DNA of 64,000 bases, taken from DALYLB01 sp964468345 (GTDB taxonomy: Bacteria; Acidobacteriota; Blastocatellia; RBC074). The stretch lies in contig CAYXVZ010000021.1 of assembly GCA_964468345.1 (NCBI GenBank), forward strand, positions 1-64,000, in the 5' to 3' direction. A model generated the notes under the pieces. The model was not told the DNA's origin. It saw nothing but the letters and a program-made list of their open reading frames with translations, and ran no database searches. Made by a program: the position numbers and the translations under genes. Shown here in pieces: positions 17,657 to 27,801 of this stretch (the first letter of the stretch is position 1; the number at the start of each line of letters is the position of its first letter).

Positions 17657-18628
17657 ATGAAACGAATTGCAGTGCTGACAAGTGGCGGCGATGCCGCCGG
17701 GATGAATGCGGCGATTCGCTGCATTGTGCGGACGGGACTGGATCGCGGCTGGGAGGTGTTCGGCATCCGAAATGGATATTCCGGCCTGAATGCCGGCGAT
17801 ATGGTTTCGATGTCCGCTCGCGACGTGGGAGGAATCATTCATCGCGGCGGAACGATTCTCGGCAGCGCGCGTTGCGAGGAATTCAAAACCGGGGACGGCC
17901 GCGCCCGCGCGCTTGGCGTGCTCCGTCAGAACGAGATTTCGGCCTTGATCGTGATCGGGGGAAATGGATCGCAAACCGGCGCTTCGCTTTTATCGGCCGC
18001 GGGCTTTCCAGTTCTCGGCATCGCATCCACGATCGATAATGATTTGTATGGCTCCGATATCACGATCGGCGTCGATACGGCGCTCAATGTCGCCCTCGAA
18101 TCCATCGACCGCCTGAAGGTGACGGCTTCGTCCCACAAACGCGCATTTCTGGTCGAAACCATGGGGCGGCATTGCGGGTATATCGCGCTGATGACGGGCA
18201 TTGCGGGCGGCGCGGAAGCCATCGTCATTCCCGAACTCGAAGCGAATCCGGAATGGATCGCCGCGGAATTGCGCCTGGCCTATGACCGGGGCAAACCGCA
18301 CGCCGTGGTGGTCGTCGCCGAAGGAGCCCGCTATAACGCCGACGCGCTGGCGGCGTATTTCAAGGAACATCGCGAACGGCTGGGATTCGATCTTCGCGTA
18401 ACGATTCTCGGACATGTGCAGCGGGGCGGCGCACCCGGCGTCTTTGACCGCATGCTGGCCACGCGCCTGGCCGCGGCGGCAATAGTGGAAATCGAGCGCG
18501 GGACGCACGGCGTTCTCGTTGGCCTGAAAGGGAATGAAATCGCGCTCACGCCGCTGGTCGAAGTCGTCAGCAACCAAAAGCCGCTCGATCTCAGCCTGCT
18601 CAAACTCGCCGGCATCCTCGCGATGTAA
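17657..18628 (+). CDS. 6-phosphofructokinase, ATP type by G104, with N103 substitution
   Basis: A 323-residue PfkA-family enzyme that should phosphorylate fructose 6-phosphate in glycolysis. Motifs align with E. coli PfkA without gaps: SGGDAAGMNA at 9-18, GSAR with Arg72, TIDND with Asp127 and Asp129, METMGRHCG-like ETMGRHCG at about 169, and GHVQRGGAP. Gly104, which marks ATP rather than pyrophosphate users, is kept. Residue 103, normally the Mg-ATP Asp of GGDGS, is Asn (GGNGS). An ATG 18 bases upstream is possible, but the homology begins at MKRIAVLTSGG. It stands alone in its direction, divergent from the DUF4010 gene. Confidence 0.9.
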   Translation: MKRIAVLTSGGDAAGMNAAIRCIVRTGLDRGWEVFGIRNGYSGLNAGDMVSMSARDVGGIIHRGGTILGSARCEEFKTGDGRARALGVLRQNEISALIVIGGNGSQTGASLLSAAGFPVLGIASTIDNDLYGSDITIGVDTALNVALESIDRLKVTASSHKRAFLVETMGRHCGYIALMTGIAGGAEAIVIPELEANPEWIAAELRLAYDRGKPHAVVVVAEGARYNADALAAYFKEHRERLGFDLRVTILGHVQRGGAPGVFDRMLATRLAAAAIVEIERGTHGVLVGLKGNEIALTPLVEVVSNQKPLDLSLLKLAGILAM

Positions 18629-18796
18629 AGAGAGACGGAAGGACAGAGGGACGGAAGGACGGAGAAATATACAGCGACATCTCACACCCTTGCTCTTTAT
18701 TCTATGCACATTGTTCTCTCTGTCCCTCCGTCCCTCCGTCCCTCCGTCCCTCCGTCCCTCCGTCCCTCCGTCCCTCCGTCGTGGCTTGTATATTTG
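18629..18796. repeat. Imperfect inverted repeat with seven tandem TCCCTCCG units
   Basis: Immediately after the phosphofructokinase stop comes a purine arm (AGAGAGACGGAAGGACAGAG and related words). It is answered by CTCTCTG followed by about seven exact 8-bp units TCCCTCCG (18722-18778), the complement of GGAC-GGA words. An additional pair AAATATACA / TGTATATTT flanks it (18665 and 18788). The rest of the 367-bp gap before the DUF1587 gene shows no gene. Confidence 0.85.
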
Positions 18797-18995
18797 ATTT
18801 AAAAAGATTTCGTTTGTTCCGTACTCTCTGTTTAAGACCTTGTCGAAGTTGTTCTCGCCGCCGATAATCCTTCTGTAACCGATTACACAGTTTGAGCGTT
18901 TTGACTAACGATGGGACGTTCGCCATGGCGTGCGGATCCCGCTTTCTCTTGTAAATCCATCAACGATACGTTCAGGTTTGACCCGAGCCCGGCTT

Positions 18996-21482
18996 ATGCG
19001 CAGGAATTTCATCCGATCGCTGCTCGTTCTGGTGCCGCTTGTGTGGTTTGTATGGCTGCCGCCCCGGCAGGAAGCCATACAGCCGCAATCCAAAGGGGTT
19101 TTCGAAGCTTCCGTTCTGCCATTTCTGGAAGAAAACTGTACCTTCTGTCACTCCGCGGCCAAGCAATCCGGCGGACTGGACCTGTCCGTGTTGAAGACAG
19201 TCGATTCCCTGGCTCGGCAACGGGAAAAGTGGGACATGGTCCTGCAGAAAATCGAGAGCGGTGAAATGCCGCCCAAGGGATTGCCGCGTCCCGATCCGGC
19301 GCGAGCCCGCGAAGTGACGAAATGGCTGTCCGCGGAGTTTGCGCGCGCCGATCGGCTGGCCAAACCGGATCCGGGCCGCGTGACGGCGCGACGCTTAAAC
19401 CGGGCCGAATATAACAACACGGTTCGTGATCTGCTCGGTGTGGATCTCAACCCGGCCGCGGACTTCCCGCAGGACGATTCGGGATATGGCTTCGACAACA
19501 TCGGCGATGTGTTATCGCTCTCGCCGGCGCTGATGGAAAAATACATTGCGACCGCCGAGAAATTGGCGCGCACCGCGATTTTCGGGCCCGATGTTTTGTC
19601 CCCGACGCTCGTGCGATTGCAGTCGCCGGGCCGCAAGGTGATCCCGAGCAAGACGCCGCTGCGAGAATATGACCTGACCGGCCTGAGCCTGCCGAATGCG
19701 TTTCACGCAACGCATCGTTTTCCGGTCGATGGCGAATATATCGTTCGGATTTTCTTCGGCGGCAATCGGCCGGCGGCTTCCGAGCCCTTGCAGCTCGCCC
19801 TGTGGATCGACGGCGAGCAGGTTAAGACGATCGAGTTCGACCCGGAACATCTGGCTTCGTTTGAAATCGATCGCCAGGAACTCGGCGGAAAGGTCACGGA
19901 AATGCGGGCCCGAATTCCGGCCGGGGAACACTGGGTCGCCGTTTCCCTGATGAACCTCTATGAGGGCTTGCCCCCGCGCTATAACGGTCCCAATCCTTCC
20001 AAACGGCCGGAGCCGCCGCCGCCCGAATTCAAACTGCGGCCCGGATTTCCGCCCGAACGCATCGCGGAATTCAAAAAGCGATTTGAGGAGCGCCGGAAAG
20101 AAGTCGCCGAGATGCCCGTCAATGAAGCTCGCATCGGCACGATCGAAATCGGCGGCCCTTACAATCAAACCAAGGGGCCTTCGCCCGAAAGCCTGAAACG
20201 AATTTTCACCTGCGGCCATGCGCCGGGAACGCACACGGATGCTTGCGCGACAAAGATCGTCGGCGATCTTGCGCGCCGCGCCTATCGCCGGCCGGTGACC
20301 TCGCAGGAGGTCGAACGCTTGAGCGGCCTTGTCGCGCTCGCCAAAAAGCAGGGCGATTCTTTTGAAGAGGGAATCTGTCTCGCCGTGCAGGCGATGCTGA
20401 TCTCGCCGCATTTTCTGTTTCGCATTGAATTCGGGGCGCAGACCGGCCGAACAGATGACGCCACGCCGATCGGAGATTATGAGATGGCCTCGCGGCTCTC
20501 GTACTTTCTGTGGAGCAGCATGCCCGATGAGGCGTTGCTGCAGGCCGCCGCGCAGGGAAGACTGCGCAAGCCGGAGGGGCTCGCAGCCGAGGTCCGCCGC
20601 ATGGTTCGCGATCCGAAATCGCGCGCCCTGGTCGAGAATTTCGCGGGACAGTGGCTGGAACTGCGCAAGCTGGAATCGGTCAAACCGGATACGGATCGCT
20701 TTCCGGATTTCGAGGAATACCTGCGCCTGTCGATGCGTCGCGAGACCGAGCTGTTTTTTGACTCCATCCTGCGCGAAGATCGCAGCCTCGTCGATTTCCT
20801 GGATGCTGATTATACATTCCTGAATGAACGGCTGGCGCGCTTTTATCAGATCCCCGGCGTCAAGGGACCGGCCTTTCAAAAGGTTTCGCTCGCGGGCAAT
20901 GCCCAGCGCGGCGGCCTGCTGACACAGGCCAGCGTCTTGACGGTGTCGTCCTATGCCACGCGAACCTCGCCCGTGCTGCGGGGAAAATGGATTCTGGAAA
21001 ACATTTTGAATCAACCGCCGCCGCCGGCGCCGCCGGGCGTGCCGAATCTTGATGACAGCAAGGTCGGCTCGGCGGCTTCACTGCGGCAGCAATTGGAAGA
21101 GCATCGCAAAAACGCCACCTGCGCATCATGTCATTCGCGCATGGATCCGCTGGGATTCGGCCTGGAAAATTATGATGCGATCGGAAACTGGCGAACGAAA
21201 GACGGAAACTTTCCGATCGATTCGGCCGGCGTCCTGCCGGATGGGCGCAGTTTTCAAGGGCCCGCGGCGCTCAAGGGAATATTGAAATCGGATCGCAATG
21301 CCTTTGCGGAATGCATGACGGAAAAGATGCTGACCTATGCCCTCGGTCGCGGCCTCGAACGATATGACAAACCCGTCGTCAAATCGATTGCAAAAAATGT
21401 CGCGACGGCCGACTATCGGTTTTCGCAATTGTTGATCGAGATCGTGAACAGTTTGCCGTTTCAGAAGAGAAGGGCTTTATAA
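18996..21482 (+). CDS. Cytochrome-type DUF1587/DUF1592/DUF1588/DUF1585 protein
   Basis: An 828-residue exported protein of the planctomycete-cytochrome group. A signal segment (about 7-23) precedes a PSCyt1-like domain with the haem-binding motif CTFCH (near residue 47). DUF1587 (VTARRLNRAEYNNTVRDLLG, about 128-190), DUF1595/1592 (YEMASRLSYFLWSSMPD, about 490-620), DUF1588 (about 630-715) and DUF1585 follow, with a second haem motif CASCH near residue 709. These proteins are periplasmic and predicted redox proteins of unknown substrate, widespread in Acidobacteriota and Planctomycetota. The next gene encodes the usual DUF1552 partner. The start MRRNFIRS is chosen because the signal segment follows; longer starts exist. 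Confidence 0.92.
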   Translation: MRRNFIRSLLVLVPLVWFVWLPPRQEAIQPQSKGVFEASVLPFLEENCTFCHSAAKQSGGLDLSVLKTVDSLARQREKWDMVLQKIESGEMPPKGLPRPDPARAREVTKWLSAEFARADRLAKPDPGRVTARRLNRAEYNNTVRDLLGVDLNPAADFPQDDSGYGFDNIGDVLSLSPALMEKYIATAEKLARTAIFGPDVLSPTLVRLQSPGRKVIPSKTPLREYDLTGLSLPNAFHATHRFPVDGEYIVRIFFGGNRPAASEPLQLALWIDGEQVKTIEFDPEHLASFEIDRQELGGKVTEMRARIPAGEHWVAVSLMNLYEGLPPRYNGPNPSKRPEPPPPEFKLRPGFPPERIAEFKKRFEERRKEVAEMPVNEARIGTIEIGGPYNQTKGPSPESLKRIFTCGHAPGTHTDACATKIVGDLARRAYRRPVTSQEVERLSGLVALAKKQGDSFEEGICLAVQAMLISPHFLFRIEFGAQTGRTDDATPIGDYEMASRLSYFLWSSMPDEALLQAAAQGRLRKPEGLAAEVRRMVRDPKSRALVENFAGQWLELRKLESVKPDTDRFPDFEEYLRLSMRRETELFFDSILREDRSLVDFLDADYTFLNERLARFYQIPGVKGPAFQKVSLAGNAQRGGLLTQASVLTVSSYATRTSPVLRGKWILENILNQPPPPAPPGVPNLDDSKVGSAASLRQQLEEHRKNATCASCHSRMDPLGFGLENYDAIGNWRTKDGNFPIDSAGVLPDGRSFQGPAALKGILKSDRNAFAECMTEKMLTYALGRGLERYDKPVVKSIAKNVATADYRFSQLLIEIVNSLPFQKRRAL

Positions 21483-21515
21483 GTCCTATAGGGCTTAAAA
21501 ATCCCATAGGACCGA
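21478..21515. repeat. Short inverted repeat GTCCTATAGGG / CCCATAGGAC
   Basis: The 45-bp gap between the DUF1592 and DUF1552 genes contains GTCCTATAGGG and CCCATAGGAC, complementary except for one inserted base, around the loop CTTAAAAAT. The words AAGTCCTATA also build the repeat at 48940-48996. Its position between two genes of one operon suggests an RNA hairpin in the transcript. Confidence 0.75.
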
Positions 21516-21527
21516 TAAGAGAAAAAC

Positions 21528-22862
21528 ATGATCATCACGAAAAAGCACCTGTCCCGCCGAACTCTTTTAAAAGGCCTGGGCGCATCGATCGCGCTGCCGG
21601 CGCTTGATGCAATGACGCCGGCCCTGGCATCGACCGCGGCGAAGCCCGTGCGATTGGCCTTTATCTATGTCCCGAACGGCATTGTGATGGAAGAATGGAC
21701 GCCCGCCGCCGCCGGACGCGACTATGCCATCACGCGGGTTTTGAAACCGCTGGAATCGCTCCGACAAGATTTCTTTGTTCTCTCCGGCCTCGATGATCAC
21801 AATGGCAATGCCCTTGGAGATGGCCCGGGCGATCACGCGCGCGCCGGCGCTTCGTTTCTGACCGGCGTCCATTGCCATAAGACCGCCGGCGCGGATATCA
21901 AGAACGGAATCTCCGCCGATCAGATCGCCGCCGAAGCGCTTCGCGCGGAATGCAGCCTGCCTTCGCTGGAACTCGGCTGCGAAGACTCGCGAACGGTCGG
22001 CAACTGCGATTCCGGCTATAGCTGCGCGTATACGAACAGTATTTCCTGGCGCGGTCCGACGACCCCGATGCCGCCCGAGGTCAATCCGCGAATGGCGTTC
22101 GAGCGGCTGTTCGGAAGTTTCGATCCCAGCCTGAGCGCCGAAACGCGCGCGCGGCGAGCGAAGTATCGCAAGAGCATTCTCGATGCCGTTCATGCCGATT
22201 CGACGCGCCTGGCCGCGACGCTGGGCGGATCGGATCGCCGCAAGCTCGATGAATATCTCGTCGCCATCCGCGAAATCGAGCAGCGCATCGAAAAAGCGGA
22301 AAAGGATCACGGCGAAAGCGCTCCCTCGATCGACAAACCCGCCGGCATTCCGATTACCTTCGGTGAGTATGCGAAACTGATGTTCGATTTATTGCTGGTC
22401 GCCTTCCAATCCGATCTGACGCGCATCTCGACGCTGATGCTCGGCAGGGAAGGGAGCATGCGCGTGTATCCTGAAATCGGCATCCCCGACCCCCATCATC
22501 CGCTGACGCATCATCGAAACAATCTCGACTGGATCGAAAAAGTAAAACAGATCAATTGTCATCATACGGAGCTGTTGGGATATTTTCTCAAACGCCTGAA
22601 GACCACACCGGATGGCGACGGCAGCCTGCTCGATCATTCGATGATCGTGTATGGCAGCGGCCTGAGCGACGGCAACCGGCATCAGCATGAACGATTGCCC
22701 ATTTTGCTGGCGGGCCGCGGCGGAGGACTCAACCCCGGCCGGCATATCATCTATCCGCAGGGAACTCCGATGACCAATCTCTATCGCTCATTACTCGCCC
22801 GGATGGGCGTGCGGACCGAGAAGATCGGCGATAGCACGGGTATCCTCGATCAACTCGACTGA
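21528..22862 (+). CDS. DUF1552 protein with Tat signal
   Basis: A 444-residue exported protein of the DUF1552 family. The N-terminus has a twin-arginine signal (SRRTLLKGLGAS, Arg10-Arg11) followed by a hydrophobic stretch, so it should be folded in the cytosol, perhaps with a cofactor, and exported by Tat. The body contains the family stretches YVPNGIVMEEWTP, GDHARAGASFLTG and HHPLTHHRNN. The function is unknown; the gene nearly always accompanies DUF1592-type cytochromes, as here, so a joint periplasmic redox or degradative role is likely. A rho-independent terminator follows. Confidence 0.92.
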   Translation: MIITKKHLSRRTLLKGLGASIALPALDAMTPALASTAAKPVRLAFIYVPNGIVMEEWTPAAAGRDYAITRVLKPLESLRQDFFVLSGLDDHNGNALGDGPGDHARAGASFLTGVHCHKTAGADIKNGISADQIAAEALRAECSLPSLELGCEDSRTVGNCDSGYSCAYTNSISWRGPTTPMPPEVNPRMAFERLFGSFDPSLSAETRARRAKYRKSILDAVHADSTRLAATLGGSDRRKLDEYLVAIREIEQRIEKAEKDHGESAPSIDKPAGIPITFGEYAKLMFDLLLVAFQSDLTRISTLMLGREGSMRVYPEIGIPDPHHPLTHHRNNLDWIEKVKQINCHHTELLGYFLKRLKTTPDGDGSLLDHSMIVYGSGLSDGNRHQHERLPILLAGRGGGLNPGRHIIYPQGTPMTNLYRSLLARMGVRTEKIGDSTGILDQLD

Positions 22863-22892
22863 GCGTGGGATCACGCCCGAATTTTCAACAAG

Positions 22893-22925
22893 AAAGCCGC
22901 AGTCCAATATTGGGCTGCGGCTTTT
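22893..22925 (+). terminator. Rho-independent terminator after DUF1552 gene
   Basis: Stem AAAGCCGCAG / CTGCGGCTTT (10 bp) with a 12-nt inner segment (TCCAATATTGGG, itself pairable) ends in TTTTC. It lies 30 bp after the DUF1552 stop. This conventional terminator contrasts with the word-type inverted repeats found elsewhere. Confidence 0.85.
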
Positions 22926-23066
22926 CAATTCTGAAGGAAAAGACCGTCAGAGATAGTTTTGCCTCGGTTGCCTGTCTTCCGCATTTCGAGGAAGATGAAT
23001 GAAAGTATAAATGAACCTGCGAATGCAGAAGTCAGGCAACCGATGGATGTTGGGGGAGGCGGGATT

Positions 23067-23504
23067 CTATAAAACGGATTTCGCCGGCTGAGCGGTTGCC
23101 ATGCCGCGCAAAGATCTTTCCAAAAGGCGCTGCATTTCCTGCAGGTTGCATGGCATCGCGCGATACATCGGCAGCACGCCGCTGAGTTCCGGTCCGGTGG
23201 GAAGCCGGAATGCGTTGACGAGAATCAGGCTTTGGCTGCACCGTGGGTTTTCTCGCAGAGCCTGCAGCGTTTCACGAATTTTGGAAGCCACGATATCGAG
23301 GATGATGATTTTGAAATCAATCTTGCATTGATCCAGCAGGCTTTCAATCTGGCCCGGCGGGACGATCTCGGCTTCCGCCGTCTCGTGGCCTTGCCAGATT
23401 TGATCCAGGGAATGCTGCTCTTCACTGATCGCAAGGACCTGGCAATGGGAGGGTTCTTTCAGGGATTGCGCCGATTTGATCTGAGAAAATGAGAGCGTAG
23501 ACAT
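23067..23504 (-). CDS. Stand-alone degenerate receiver-like protein (YRAMPC family)
   Basis: A 145-residue protein with no named family that I recognise. Its residues about 22-145 align with the C-terminal half of the response regulator at 34505-35281. The fold pattern is that of a receiver: strand QVLAIS, a possible Asp in IILDI, strand LILVNA, then LPMYRAMPC. Where true receivers have the Lys-Pro pair (AKP), this has AMPC, and the paired acidic residues at the N-terminus are missing (SEE). It is therefore a pseudo-receiver and may bind another protein rather than be phosphorylated. GGAG precedes the ATG. It is divergent from the ABC transporter operon. Confidence 0.7.
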   Translation of the reverse strand: MSTLSFSQIKSAQSLKEPSHCQVLAISEEQHSLDQIWQGHETAEAEIVPPGQIESLLDQCKIDFKIIILDIVASKIRETLQALRENPRCSQSLILVNAFRLPTGPELSGVLPMYRAMPCNLQEMQRLLERSLRGMATAQPAKSVL

Positions 23505-23629
23505 AAAACTCCAGTCTATTAATGGTGAAGACGTACCGGCAGAGAAATTTGATTCCCTTTTGTTATCTCACAAATTCAAATATCGGAATAATCGGCGCTA
23601 AACATAAGCGGAACGGTGGATAAACCTGC

Positions 23630-24502
23630 ATGAATGGAAAAAAACAGCGATGGATCCTGCTTGCCCCGGCCGTGGCGGTGTTGTTGCTGTTGTTCGGCGG
23701 CGGGTTGGGCATCGCGTTTTTTCAAAGTGCCGGATATTTCGAACCGGCGGGAGATAGGTCATTTACGCTGCGGCATTACGCCGCTTTGTGGGGCGATCGC
23801 GAGGTGCGGGCGTCGCTGCTGGTGACCGGCCGGGTTGCGCTGATCGCCACGCTGCTTTCAGGGATTGCGGGCCTGACGATTGCACTGACTCTGCATCGGC
23901 TTGCGGCGCGCTCTCGGGCCGTGCACCTGCTCTTGCAGGTTCCGCTCGCGATGCCTCACCTGACAATGGCGACGATCCTATTACAAGCGATTGCGCCCGG
24001 AGGCCTGGCGGCGCGGCTGGCCTATCATCTCGGATGGATTGCGGAACCCGGGGCGTTTCCGCTGATGATCTCCGATGCAAATTCTGTCGGCATTATTCTC
24101 GCGTACTTCGTCAAAGAAACGCCGTTCATCGCATTGATGACGCTGGCGGTGCGATTGCGGATGGGCGATGAATTCGAGGCCGTCGCCCGCACGCTGGGCG
24201 CGGGGGCCTGGCAGCGATTCTGGCGGGTGACGCTTCCATTGCTGGCCCCCGCGCTTGTGTCCTCCTCGTTGCTGGTCTTCGCTTTCATTGTCGGAGCATT
24301 TGAGATTCCGTATCTGCTCGGCCGCCCCTATCCGGCCATGCTTTCGGTCGTGGCGCAACGCCGCTACCTGGATACCGATCTTTCGGCCCGGCCCGGCGCC
24401 ATCGCCGTGGCGATGATGCTTTCGGTGCTTACGCTCGTGACGGTCTGGCTCTATCTTCGGCTGTCGCGCTTTCTGCTGGGGGCAAACGCACATGGAATTT
24501 GA
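23630..24502 (+). CDS. ABC transporter permease (PotB/YnjC-N type)
   Basis: A 290-residue inner-membrane permease with six hydrophobic segments and a BPD_transp_1 domain (about 65-265). The EAA loop that contacts the ATPase is seen as EAVARTLGAGAWQRFWRVTLP. It is the first gene of a four-gene import operon: permease, permease, binding protein, ATPase. Domain content and order of the last genes recall E. coli ynjBCD, where the two permease units are fused; here they are separate. The substrate is unknown. Confidence 0.9.
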   Translation: MNGKKQRWILLAPAVAVLLLLFGGGLGIAFFQSAGYFEPAGDRSFTLRHYAALWGDREVRASLLVTGRVALIATLLSGIAGLTIALTLHRLAARSRAVHLLLQVPLAMPHLTMATILLQAIAPGGLAARLAYHLGWIAEPGAFPLMISDANSVGIILAYFVKETPFIALMTLAVRLRMGDEFEAVARTLGAGAWQRFWRVTLPLLAPALVSSSLLVFAFIVGAFEIPYLLGRPYPAMLSVVAQRRYLDTDLSARPGAIAVAMMLSVLTLVTVWLYLRLSRFLLGANAHGI

Positions 24503-24507
24503 AGCGC

Positions 24508-24649
24508 CCTGGGTACGCACGCGTCCCCGCGTGCTATCTATAAATGCCGCGAAGCCTTCCTCTTTTGATCCGGCTCGCGTGCGAATGCTTGAAAAGGAGC
24601 GCTTCGCGGAAATTTTTCGATAGCACGCGGGGACGCGTGCGTACCCAGG
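24508..24649. repeat. Inverted repeat between two permease genes, 31-bp perfect arm
   Basis: Left arm from 24508 (CCTGGGTACGCACGCGTCCC and on, 31 bp) pairs perfectly with the right arm ending at 24649. After an 8-nt mismatch the pairing resumes for nine more bases (CCGCGAAGC / GCTTCGCGG). It fills the gap between two genes of one ABC operon, and the AGG serving as ribosome site for the second permease (24647-24649) is inside the right arm. Confidence 0.92.
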
Positions 24650-24653
24650 CGAG

Positions 24654-25447
24654 ATGAAACACGCAAAATACCGTCAACTCCTGATCATCGTCTTTCTCCT
24701 CCTGCTCGCGGTTCTTCCGATCGTGCTGCTCGCGATCGGTTCGCTGGCACAGGGGTGGTATTGGCCGGATCTGTTCCCGCGCAGACTGACCTTGCGCGCC
24801 TGGCGTTATCTGGCGATCCCCGGCGCCGGAATTCTTCCCGCATTGATGACCAGTCTGGGCCTTGCGATCTGCGTGACGATCTCTTCCTTGCTGCTCGCCT
24901 TGCCGGCGGCGCGCGTGCTGGCCTGGCAGGCGTTTCGCGGAAAACGAGCCGTGCTCTTTATTTTATTGCTGCCCGTGCTGGCGCCGCCGCTGGCGGCAAT
25001 GATGGGAATGCACATCGCGTTTCTTCGACTGTCGCTCAGTGACAGCCTGCTCGGCGTTGCGCTCGTGCATTTGCTCCAGACCGTTCCGTATTCGACTCTC
25101 ATGTTGCAGAGCAGTTTGACGCGCTTCGACCCAAATTATGAAGCGCAGGCGCGGACGCTGGGCGCGCCCGCGTGGACTGTCTGGCGGTATGTCACGCTTC
25201 CCGCAATCGCGCCCGGCCTGCTGGTCGCGGGAGCGTTCGCTTTTCTGATTTCATGGAGCCAGTATCTTTCGACCCTGTTGATCGGCGGCGGACGCGTCGT
25301 TACGCTGCCTTTGATTCTGGTTGCATTTCAGCGGGGAAGCGATGAAGCCGTCACGGCGGCCTTATCGCTCGTGTTTTTGTTGCCTGCCATTCTGGTCGGC
25401 TGGATGATGGCCTCGCATCGGACTCTCAGCGGAGAAAATAAGCCAGA

Positions 25448-25451
<4 letters not shown>
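24654..25451 (+). CDS. ABC transporter permease (PotC/YnjC-C type)
   Basis: A 265-residue permease with about six membrane segments and a BPD_transp_1 domain (about 55-250). The EAA loop appears as EAQARTLGAPAWTVWRYVTLP. It is the second half of the importer channel with the permease encoded just upstream. The ATG follows a strong inverted repeat whose end contains the probable ribosome site, so its translation could depend on the hairpin being open. Its stop overlaps the start of the binding-protein gene by 4 bp (ATGA). Confidence 0.9.
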
Positions 25452-26739
<1,288 letters not shown>

Positions 26740-26743
<4 letters not shown>

Positions 26744-27801
26744 CATCACTGGACCTGGATGGAATCGCCGTTCGCTATGATTCTGTAACGGCGCTGGATC
26801 ATTTTTCCTTGCACGTTGCGCCGGGGGAACTGGTTGCGTTGCTCGGCCCTTCCGGTTGCGGCAAGACGACCGCGCTGAAAGCCGTCGCGGGGCTGATCCG
26901 TCCGGATGCGGGCGAGATTCGCTTCGATAATCTCTCCGTGCTCTCAACGCCGCCCGAACGGCGAGGCGCGGCGATGGTCTTTCAAAAGCCGCTGCTTTTC
27001 CCTTATCTCTCCGTGGGAGAGAACGTCGCCTTCAGTTTGAAGCTGCGGCGAATCGGCCGCGAAGAAATTGCCCGCCGTGTGAGCGAGGCGTTGGGCCGCG
27101 TGCGGCTTGCCGGGTACGAACGGCGCAGGCCGCATGAACTTTCCGGCGGGCAGGAACAACGCGTCGCCCTTGCGCGCGCGCTCGTTTCCGATCCGCGCGT
27201 GCTATTGCTGGATGAGCCTTTTTCCGCCCTCGATTCTTCTTTGCGTGTTGAAATGCGCGAACTCGTCCGCTCTTTGCTGCGGGATGCCCACATCACGACC
27301 CTTTTTGTCACCCATGATCAAGAGGAGGCTTTTGCGGTCGCGGATCGCGTCGCCTTGCTGATGGCCGGTCGTTTGGAGCAAGTGGGGACGCCGCAGGCGT
27401 TGTTGCTTGAGCCGCAAACGATGGAGGCGGCGCGTTTCTTTGGTTGGAAACTCTTGCCGATTCAGCGAATTGGTTCGCGGGGCAAAACTATGGCGGGAGA
27501 ACTGGATCTACCGCCGGAGGTGGGAACGAAAGAAATCTCTCTTGGCTTCCGGCCCGAGCATCTTTTTCTGCGACCGCCTTTGGCCGGAGAACTCTCCTTT
27601 TCCGCGCGCCTTGAAGCCGTCATCGACTTCGGCCTGCGATGGCGCTGGCGGATTCACCTTGCGGATGAAACGGTCCTCGAAGGAGAACAGGAGAAGAGGG
27701 CAGGGGACGGACTTCCAACTCCGGGCAGCCAGGTTCAAGTCTCCTTGCCCGGCAGCGCCTGCAGGCTCTTTCCCGTCGATCGCAACATGCAATCCGGATG
27801 A
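26740..27801 (+). CDS. ABC transporter ATP-binding protein (YnjD/PotA-like)
   Basis: A 353-residue ATPase that powers the importer formed with the three preceding genes. The nucleotide-binding domain (about 1-235) has Walker A GPSGCGKTT near residue 33, the signature LSGGQEQR, Walker B VLLLDEPFSALD and the switch His in VTHDQEE. The C-terminal part (about 245-353) resembles a regulatory TOBE-like domain found in PotA/MalK-type ATPases. The last 67 bases overlap, on the opposite strand, the 3' end of a metallothionein gene. Confidence 0.92.

Noticed and set aside
17348..17974. Upstream extension of the DUF4010 gene through the CGAAGA repeat
   Set aside because: It would translate an inverted repeat and overlap the divergent phosphofructokinase gene; the family homology begins at 17347.
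22893..22925. Member of the word-type inverted repeat system
   Set aside because: It has a conventional GC stem plus T-tract and no word repetition, so it is an ordinary terminator.
23505..23629. Riboswitch (thiamine type) before the YnjBCD-like operon
   Set aside because: The conserved thiamine-riboswitch bases (CTGAGA and the later ACCTGATCTGG-like part) were not seen; only an AT-rich divergent promoter region is apparent.
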